Positions 1-4,283 of a stretch of DNA of 5,037 nt are shown in pieces; within the stretch, counting starts at the first letter, position 1; every line of letters starts with the position of its first letter. This DNA comes from Aquificaceae bacterium (GTDB lineage Bacteria; Aquificota; Aquificia; Aquificales; Aquificaceae): the NCBI GenBank assembly GCA_015487535.1, contig WFPN01000136.1:1-5037 (forward strand), given 5' to 3'. A program made the translations under genes and the position numbers. Under the pieces are notes generated by a model, which was not told the DNA's origin, made no database searches, and saw nothing but the letters and a program-made list of their open reading frames with translations.

Positions 1-33
1 GTGGAAAGGCTTCTAAGTAAAGAATATAGTAAA

Positions 34-61
34 TTGAATTCTTAAGTATGACTGCTATCAT
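34..61 (+). promoter_or_regulatory. Candidate sigma-70-type promoter for the PilT-like gene
   Basis: A TTGAAT box at 34-39 (4 of 6 to TTGACA) and a TATCAT box at 56-61 (5 of 6 to TATAAT) are 16 bases apart. Initiation would fall near 68, leaving a short leader just before the Shine-Dalgarno sequence at 78-84. A second -10-like hexamer, TATAGT at 25-30, has no convincing -35 partner. This is a pattern match only, in an AT-rich stretch where such boxes arise by chance. Confidence 0.35.
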
Positions 62-77
62 CGGCAGTAGAATACTT

Positions 78-84
78 GGGGAGG
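78..84 (+). promoter_or_regulatory. Ribosome binding site that fixes the start of the PilT-like gene at 91
   Basis: GGGGAGG lies six bases before ATG at 91-93, which is ideal spacing. The frame is open from a TTG at 76, but that codon overlaps the Shine-Dalgarno sequence itself and has no site of its own, so ATG at 91 is preferred. Confidence 0.8.
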
Positions 85-90
85 TTCGGG

Positions 91-942
91 ATGAACATAG
101 CCCCTGAGATACTGAACTACCTCGCCGAAAGAAGGGAGTTTACGGAGGTTATCTTAGCCCCAAAGGCCTCACCAGTTGAAAGGAGGGACAGAACTATAAA
201 CAAGATAATGGACGTGATACTCTCGCCGGAAGATATAAGGGATACACTGGTTTCGCTCAGATCCCATACGCCCACATCCCTTGGGCCTCTTGGAAGGGAG
301 GGCTTCTTCTCCTTCGGCCTCCCCGAGGTAGGCAGGATAAGGGTAACCTACCTTACCCAGAGGGGGAGCTACGTGGTCAGCATAGTAAAGGTCCCTTACA
401 ATATACCGCCCCTGAACGAGCTCGTCTCGAACAGGGAGGATCTCGAAGACCTATTCAGCGTTCTCAGGAATACGAACGGGATACTCGCGATAATAGGAAA
501 GTCATACGTGATACACAACCTCTTCTCTTACTCACTACTTAAGGAGATATGTGACAGGGAGTCGGGTCTCATATACGTCCTCGAGAGGCCTATAACCTAC
601 CTGATAAAGCACAGCAACTCGATAGTGGTTCAGAGGGAGGTGGGTGTGGATGTGGACAGCTTCGACGAGGGTATAGAGGAGGCTCTCTTTTTCCACCCGG
701 AGATAATCTACATAAGCGACATCGTTATAAAGGATGCGTTCCAGTCGGTTAGAAAGCTCTTCGACATACCCATACTGACCATACTCAGCGTCACGGCATC
801 AAGTGTCGAGGCTCTTAAGAGGAGTTTTGAGGTCTTCTTAAGAGAGGAGTCTAAGGATGTCATAAAGCTCATATCCGGCGTTATAGAACTGAAGCTCGAC
901 GAGAGAGGGGAAAAGATAAGGTTCTCAATCAAAGAGCTATGA
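91..942 (+). CDS. Degenerate PilT-like type IV pilus ATPase homologue, probably not an active ATPase
   Basis: The 283-residue product follows the PilT/PilU retraction ATPase layout. The N-terminal domain keeps a PilT-like FSFGLPEVGRIRV stretch (residues 73-85) and IPPLNEL (105-111). The C-terminal domain keeps QREVG (181-185), then SFDEGIEEAL and a Walker-B-like PEIIYISD (203-210). Where PilT has GPTGSGKST, this protein reads roughly GKSYVIHN (136-143): the invariant glycines and the catalytic lysine are missing. The GxLHT histidine motif has become ILSVTASS (231-238), and the Walker B glutamate aligns with Asp210. It ends after a segment matching the PilT SQRL/EIL region, so about 60-90 residues of a usual 340-370-residue PilT are absent. 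The frame is intact and has a strong ribosome binding site, which suggests a retained protein and not a decaying gene. It could modulate a real PilT hexamer or pilus base at the cytoplasmic face of the inner membrane; that role is inference. Family assignment rests on motif recall, without a search. Confidence 0.78.
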   Translation: MNIAPEILNYLAERREFTEVILAPKASPVERRDRTINKIMDVILSPEDIRDTLVSLRSHTPTSLGPLGREGFFSFGLPEVGRIRVTYLTQRGSYVVSIVKVPYNIPPLNELVSNREDLEDLFSVLRNTNGILAIIGKSYVIHNLFSYSLLKEICDRESGLIYVLERPITYLIKHSNSIVVQREVGVDVDSFDEGIEEALFFHPEIIYISDIVIKDAFQSVRKLFDIPILTILSVTASSVEALKRSFEVFLREESKDVIKLISGVIELKLDERGEKIRFSIKEL

Positions 943-2101
943 CCTTGGGTTTAGGGAAGCCGTTGAACTCCGAGGCGTAAACGGTAGTGTAGGCACCGGC
1001 CGAGAGAAAGAAGATCCTGTCTCCCACCTCCGGTTCGGGCAGATAGACCTTCTTAGCTATCACGTCCATGCTATCGCAGGACACCCCTCCGACCACCCAC
1101 TCCTTGAGATCCCCCTTCCGCTCGATGTAAATCGGGTACCTTATCCCGCCCAGGGCTTCCGCAAGGCCGTTGAAGACGCCCGTATCCACGTAAAGCCAGT
1201 TCTCATCCCCCCTCTTTGCCTTCCCTATGACCCTTGCCACCAGAATACCCTGATCCCCCACTATGCCTCTTCCCGGCTCCATCTGAAGCTCGTAGGGGGG
1301 CGTGGAAAAGTATTTTCTGAGGAGCCCCTTCACATAGTAGGCTATGTCTTCTACCTTCAGGGACTCCTGCATGTACCTGACGGGTATCCCACCTCCCATG
1401 TTGAGAACCTGGAGCCTGAGACCCCTGCTCCTCGCCCTTTCCCAGAGCCTCGAGGCGTTCCTGATAGCTATGAACCAGTTCCTGAGATTGTTGCACTGAG
1501 ACCCGACGTGGAAGGTTATCCCCACGGGAACGAGCCCCTTCTCCTTCGCATACTCCAGCAGAGAGAGTGCGGTCTCTTCATCCACGCCGAACTTCCTCGA
1601 AAGGGGCCACTCACTTCCCTCGTTGGGAACGACTAGCCTTACATAGACCCTCGCCCTCGGGGCAACTTCGGCGATCTTATCCACCTCGGGGTAGCTGTCC
1701 ACCGCGAACCTGTTTACACCTCTTTGGTAGGCGAACCTGACGAACTCGGCCGGCTTGACGGGATTGCTCGATATTACCCGCTCTGGAGGAACGCCGAGAG
1801 AAAGGATCTTCTCAAGCTCCTGTATGGATGCGATCTCGAACCCGGAGCCGACCTCTGCAAGAGCCTTTAAAACGTCTATGTGGTCGTTGGCCTTGACAGC
1901 GTAATATACGTTTACTTCGGGCATGTGGTACCTTATCTGAACGTACCTACTCTTTATACCCTCCAGGTCTATGAGGAGAGAGGGGGTCTCCACATCTTCC
2001 ATCTTCTTTTTGAACTTGGGTCTTGAGGAGATGAACTCCTCGAAGTACCTCTTAGTGTAAGCAAACTGGAGCTCTCCGGCTCTTAGCGAGGTTTCCTTCA
2101 T
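929..2101 (-). CDS. Ornithine decarboxylase-like type III PLP-dependent decarboxylase
   Basis: This 390-residue cytoplasmic enzyme has the fold-III (alanine-racemase-like barrel) decarboxylase signatures in order. They are YAVKAN with the PLP Schiff-base lysine K70, HVGS (198-201), the phosphate-binding GGG (236-238), EPGR (275-278), CDS with active-site Cys342, and GAYT with Tyr371. The order and spacing match ornithine decarboxylase (Lys69, Cys360 and Tyr389 in the mouse enzyme). The YVDTGVFNGLAEAL region and the FNGFP near the C-terminus resemble bacterial SpeC-type enzymes of Pseudomonas. The likely reaction is ornithine to putrescine for polyamine synthesis; lysine as a substrate cannot be excluded. 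Diaminopimelate decarboxylase is less likely given the short length and the CDS motif. ATG at 2099-2101 lies four bases after the stop of the hydrolase gene, has only a weak Shine-Dalgarno match, and probably depends on translational coupling. An internal ATG at 2000-2002 (residue 34, just before VETP) also lacks a site. The 3' end overlaps the convergent PilT-like gene by 14 bases. Confidence 0.88.
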   Translation of the reverse strand: MKETSLRAGELQFAYTKRYFEEFISSRPKFKKKMEDVETPSLLIDLEGIKSRYVQIRYHMPEVNVYYAVKANDHIDVLKALAEVGSGFEIASIQELEKILSLGVPPERVISSNPVKPAEFVRFAYQRGVNRFAVDSYPEVDKIAEVAPRARVYVRLVVPNEGSEWPLSRKFGVDEETALSLLEYAKEKGLVPVGITFHVGSQCNNLRNWFIAIRNASRLWERARSRGLRLQVLNMGGGIPVRYMQESLKVEDIAYYVKGLLRKYFSTPPYELQMEPGRGIVGDQGILVARVIGKAKRGDENWLYVDTGVFNGLAEALGGIRYPIYIERKGDLKEWVVGGVSCDSMDVIAKKVYLPEPEVGDRIFFLSAGAYTTVYASEFNGFPKPKVIAL

Positions 2102-2105
2102 GTAC

Positions 2106-2870
2106 TTATTTTAGCTCTATCTCCATACCGTCGTAGGCTGCCACAACGCTCAGACCTAGTTCCTCATTAAGCTCCTTGGCTACAAGGTTCGGATCCCTCT
2201 GATGCATCTCCATGCTGAAGTGGGTGATAACCGTTAGATCGGGCCTGCACTCAGCTATAAGCTCCTTAACCTCCTCCACGGAGAGATGGTCTATTCCCGG
2301 TCTTCTCTTGTAGAAGGTGGTGTTGATTATCATCAGCCTCGGGTTCTTTGGGTATGTCTCGAGCATCCTCTTGTCGTACCTGGCGCAGGAGAGGTAAACT
2401 ATCCCCTCGCCTATCTCCAACCCGTAGGTTTCGGCCCCGTGATGGGTGTGTCTCATGATGGCCCTTATCCTGATGCCGTCCGTGTAAATCGATCTGCCTT
2501 CTTCAAGGATCTCCACCCTATCGAGTCTGCTGGTGAGGTATGGGAGGACTATCCTGTCTCTGCCTTCGATCGCGGATCTGGGAGCTACAAGGGAGAGCCC
2601 TCTCCTCTTTCCTCCGTCGGTGCAGGCTTCGATAAGGGTGTTCACATCTGCGGTATGGTCTAGGTGTATGTGGGAGAGGACGATCAGATCTATATCCCTG
2701 TAGTCTATACCTTTTTCCTTCAGATAGACGAAGGCCCCGGGGCCTGGATCCACATGAACCTTTTTATCTCCGAGCTCTACAAGGAACCCGCCCGATCTCC
2801 TTACAAGGCGGAAGGTCGTTACCCTGCCGCCTGCCGTTCCGAGGAAGGTTACCTTAGTCGGCGTCCTCAA
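2106..2870 (-). CDS. Metallo-beta-lactamase-fold hydrolase, RNase Z/PhnP-like subgroup
   Basis: The 254-residue protein opens with the VTFLGTAGG beta strand typical of the RNase Z/PhnP branch of the metallo-beta-lactamase fold, then VDPGPG (40-45) and the metal motif SHIHLDH (His67, His69, Asp71, His72). His144, in HGAETYGL, aligns with the third metal histidine. A late HLSVEEV (195-201) and ITHF (His217) complete the set. The usual bridging Asp of the YSGDT-like loop is replaced by Cys162 (YLSCAR). It is a soluble, probably Zn- or Fe-dependent hydrolase. The substrate is unknown, and the length is near that of PhnP-like phosphodiesterases. The start is TTG at 2868-2870: a stop codon lies directly upstream in frame, and no ATG, GTG or TTG follows before the conserved first strand. 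No Shine-Dalgarno sequence is visible. The gene overlaps the end of the preceding ferredoxin gene by 17 bases, which points to coupled translation. Confidence 0.88.
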   Translation of the reverse strand: MRTPTKVTFLGTAGGRVTTFRLVRRSGGFLVELGDKKVHVDPGPGAFVYLKEKGIDYRDIDLIVLSHIHLDHTADVNTLIEACTDGGKRRGLSLVAPRSAIEGRDRIVLPYLTSRLDRVEILEEGRSIYTDGIRIRAIMRHTHHGAETYGLEIGEGIVYLSCARYDKRMLETYPKNPRLMIINTTFYKRRPGIDHLSVEEVKELIAECRPDLTVITHFSMEMHQRDPNLVAKELNEELGLSVVAAYDGMEIELK

Positions 2871-3093
2871 CTATTATCGAACCGCTGGGGCACTCGTCGG
2901 CGACTTCCTCCACTTCCTCCTCCAGGTCCTCCGGGACGAACATCCACTTCGTCTCCTCGTCCTCCTCTATATCGTAGCGGACAACGTCCGCTATCCCGTC
3001 TCCCCTGTCCTTGAATACCTCAGGTATCCTGTCGTAGCAGAGCTCGCAGGCTGTGCAGGTGTCGTACTCTATACGAACCTTCTTGTTAGGCAT
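2854..3093 (-). CDS. Single-cluster [4Fe-4S] ferredoxin, downstream copy
   Basis: This 79-residue, strongly acidic cytoplasmic electron carrier has the cluster ligands CTACELC (Cys13, Cys16, Cys19) and Cys68 in ECPSGSI. The fold is that of monocluster bacterial ferredoxins. RIPEVFKDRGDGIADVV after the cluster motif recalls the Hydrogenobacter/Aquifex ferredoxins that donate electrons to 2-oxoglutarate and pyruvate:ferredoxin oxidoreductases. That likeness is recalled, not searched. ATG at 3091-3093 is one base after the stop of the upstream ferredoxin gene. GAGGAGG, embedded in the end of that gene, lies six bases before the start. Relative to its neighbour it has a different N-terminus, one extra residue and more acidic residues in the variable loop (residues 40-49), and an identical cluster-binding segment. 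It is co-transcribed with the other copy almost certainly, and with the hydrolase gene probably. Confidence 0.95.
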   Translation of the reverse strand: MPNKKVRIEYDTCTACELCYDRIPEVFKDRGDGIADVVRYDIEEDEETKWMFVPEDLEEEVEEVADECPSGSIIVEDAD

Positions 3094-3298
3094 ACTATTC
3101 CTCCTCGACGATTATGGAGCCGCTGGGACACTCGTCAGCGACCTCCTGAACGTCGTCGGAGAGGTCCTCGGGGACGTTCATCCATCTCTCGTCCCCGTCC
3201 TCTATGTCAACGCGGACAACGTCCGCTATGCCGTCTCCAATATCTTTGAACACTTCGGGTATCCTGTCGTAGCAGAGCTCGCAGGCTGTGCAGGTGTC
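2977..3298 (-). repeat. Tandem near-identical segments inside the two ferredoxin genes
   Basis: Two direct repeats 235 bases apart are shared by the ferredoxin genes. A 41-base block is identical at 3023-3063 and 3258-3298 and encodes DTCTACELCYDRIP, including third-codon positions. A shorter 18-base identity lies at 2977-2994 and 3212-3229. Between these blocks the genes differ at many bases. The repeats come from gene duplication and are not a mobile element. Confidence 0.85.
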
Positions 3299-3325
3299 CT
3301 GGTCAACCCTCACCTTCAGACCCAT
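3095..3325 (-). CDS. Single-cluster [4Fe-4S] ferredoxin, upstream copy
   Basis: This 76-residue acidic ferredoxin carries CTACELC (Cys12, Cys15, Cys18) and the fourth ligand Cys66 in ECPSGSI. It is a close paralogue of the copy that follows. The differences are clustered at the N-terminus, the acidic loop (residues 39-50) and the stretch before the last cysteine (56-60), surfaces that could tune partner choice or potential. As the first gene after the 74-base gap behind sucD, it has the best promoter-like sequence on this strand and a strong Shine-Dalgarno sequence at 3332-3339. In an organism running the reductive TCA cycle it would carry electrons to 2-oxoglutarate or pyruvate synthase. That role is inferred from the family and from the adjacent sucCD. 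Confidence 0.95.
   Translation of the reverse strand: MGLKVRVDQDTCTACELCYDRIPEVFKDIGDGIADVVRVDIEDGDERWMNVPEDLSDDVQEVADECPSGSIIVEEE
3100..3106 (-). promoter_or_regulatory. Ribosome binding site of the downstream ferredoxin gene
   Basis: GAGGAGG is six bases before ATG at 3091-3093 and is read as the Glu-rich C-terminus of the preceding ferredoxin. It allows strong independent initiation despite the one-base gap between the genes. Confidence 0.75.
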
Positions 3326-3331
3326 ACTCCT

Positions 3332-3339
3332 ACCTCCTC
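3332..3339 (-). promoter_or_regulatory. Ribosome binding site of the upstream ferredoxin gene
   Basis: GAGGAGGT is followed after six bases by ATG at 3323-3325. It is a near-perfect complement to the 16S 3' end and implies high translation, as expected for an abundant electron carrier. Confidence 0.8.
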
Positions 3340-3360
3340 GATGGGTTTGATGACTATTAA

Positions 3361-3388
3361 AAAATACAAAAGATATTCAATATATCAA
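3361..3388 (-). promoter_or_regulatory. Candidate promoter for the ferredoxin-hydrolase-decarboxylase genes
   Basis: On the minus strand TTGATA (3383-3388, 5 of 6 to consensus) is 16 bases from TATTTT (3361-3366, 4 of 6). Initiation would be near 3354, about 28 bases before the ferredoxin start. An alternative -10, TTTAAT at 3356-3361, has no well-spaced -35. The 74-base gap (3326-3399) is sharply more AT-rich than its surroundings, which supports a regulatory role. Read-through from sucCD is equally possible. Confidence 0.45.
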
Positions 3389-3397
3389 GATAATCTT
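3372..3397 (-). promoter_or_regulatory. Two small dyads after sucD: weak terminator or operator
   Basis: Just past the sucD stop the minus strand reads AAGATTATCTT (3387-3397, a perfect 5+1+5 palindrome), then GATATATTGAATATC (3372-3386, a 5-base stem with a 5-base loop) followed by a T-rich run (3359-3371). The stem-plus-T layout is terminator-like, but an AT-only stem would be very weak in a thermophile. The dyads also overlap the candidate -35 box, so an operator is possible. Confidence 0.25.
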
Positions 3398-3399
3398 AA

Positions 3400-4281
3400 T
3401 CAGATTTTTCCGAGGATCTCCACCACAGTCTCTCCTATCCTTGCGGGGTTCTCTATTACGTGGGCTCCCGCCTCTTTAAGGGCTTCCATCTTGGCCTGGG
3501 CCGTTCCCTTTCCACCCATGATTATAGCTCCCGCGTGGCCCATCCTCCTCCCCGGAGGTGCCGTTATACCCGCTATGTAGGCGAATACTGGCTTTCTAAC
3601 CTTTTCCTTTATGAACTCGGCAGCCTCCTCTTCAGCTGTCCCACCTATCTCCCCTATCATGAGGATAGCCTCGGTCTCCGGGTCCTCGTTGAACATGGCT
3701 ATAACATCCTTGTGGGTGAGCCCATGGACAGGGTCTCCACCTATGCCCACAGCGGTCGTCTGCCCTATCCCGAGCCTCGTGAGCTGGTAGGCAGCTTCAT
3801 ATGTTAGGGTCCCGCTCCTCGAGACTATGCCCACCTTTCCCCTCTTGAAGACGTGTCCCGGCATTATGCCCACCTTTGCCTCTCCGGGGGTTATCACGCC
3901 GGGGCAGTTGGGACCGATCAGCTTGACGCTTGGGTAGTTTTTCCTCATGTAGTCCTTTACCATCATCATGTCTCTGACCGGTATCCCCTCCGTTATGCAG
4001 ACTATAACCTCTATACCCGCATCCATGGCCTCCACTATGGCGTCCGCTGCGAAGGGTGCCGGGACAAATATCAAAGAGCAGTTGGCACCTGTTTCTTTTA
4101 CCGCCTCCTCCACCGTGTTGAAGACGGGGATCCCGTCTACCGACTGCCCACCCTTTCCGGGTGTGACCCCGGCGACCACCTTAGTCCCGTAGTTCTTGCA
4201 CTGGACAGCGTGGAAGGACCCTTCCTTGCCCGTTATGCCCTGAACCACCACCTTGGTGTTCTTGTCTACGAGTATAGCCAT
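3400..4281 (-). CDS. sucD: Succinyl-CoA synthetase (ADP-forming) alpha subunit
   Basis: The 293-residue protein matches E. coli SucD (289 residues) from end to end by recall: MAILVDKNTKV at the N-terminus, the CoA-binding Rossmann domain with VTPGKGG, FVPAPF, IGPNCPGVITPGE, GKVGIVSRSGTLTYEA, GIGGDP, and GEIGGTAEEEAA. The phosphohistidine is His249 in GHAGAI, equivalent to E. coli His246. With SucC it interconverts succinate, CoA and ATP with succinyl-CoA, ADP and phosphate in the cytoplasm; in the reductive TCA cycle it runs toward succinyl-CoA. The start is ATG at 4279-4281, two bases after the sucC stop, with AAGGGAGG six bases upstream. A GTG at 4327-4329 would add 16 residues foreign to the family and is rejected. 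Citryl-CoA synthetase subunits of Aquificota are related, but length and motifs fit SucD closely. Confidence 0.97.
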   Translation of the reverse strand: MAILVDKNTKVVVQGITGKEGSFHAVQCKNYGTKVVAGVTPGKGGQSVDGIPVFNTVEEAVKETGANCSLIFVPAPFAADAIVEAMDAGIEVIVCITEGIPVRDMMMVKDYMRKNYPSVKLIGPNCPGVITPGEAKVGIMPGHVFKRGKVGIVSRSGTLTYEAAYQLTRLGIGQTTAVGIGGDPVHGLTHKDVIAMFNEDPETEAILMIGEIGGTAEEEAAEFIKEKVRKPVFAYIAGITAPPGRRMGHAGAIIMGGKGTAQAKMEALKEAGAHVIENPARIGETVVEILGKI

Positions 4282-4283
4282 CC

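Noticed and set aside
1..45. Open codons in frame 1 ending in TAA at 43-45, as the tail of an upstream gene
   Set aside because: Fourteen codons at a window edge cannot be judged; the other frames also stop within 20 bases.
48..107. A 19-residue open frame starting with ATG at 48, overlapping the PilT-like start
   Set aside because: It has no ribosome site and no recognisable leader-peptide features, and the proposed promoter would start RNA after this ATG.
1203..1496. Minus-strand frame inside the decarboxylase gene
   Set aside because: It is a shifted frame of the decarboxylase gene whose product is rich in Gly, Gln and Arg and has no family features. The frame at 708-932 inside the PilT-like gene is likewise a shadow.
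929..2101. Diaminopimelate decarboxylase (lysA)
   Set aside because: The CDS motif, the GAYT with FNGFP ending, and length fit ornithine-type enzymes better.
2286..3580. Plus-strand open frames opposite the hydrolase and ferredoxins (2286-2663, 2664-3014, 3053-3580)
   Set aside because: They are out of register with any recognised family and mirror real minus-strand genes with full motif sets.
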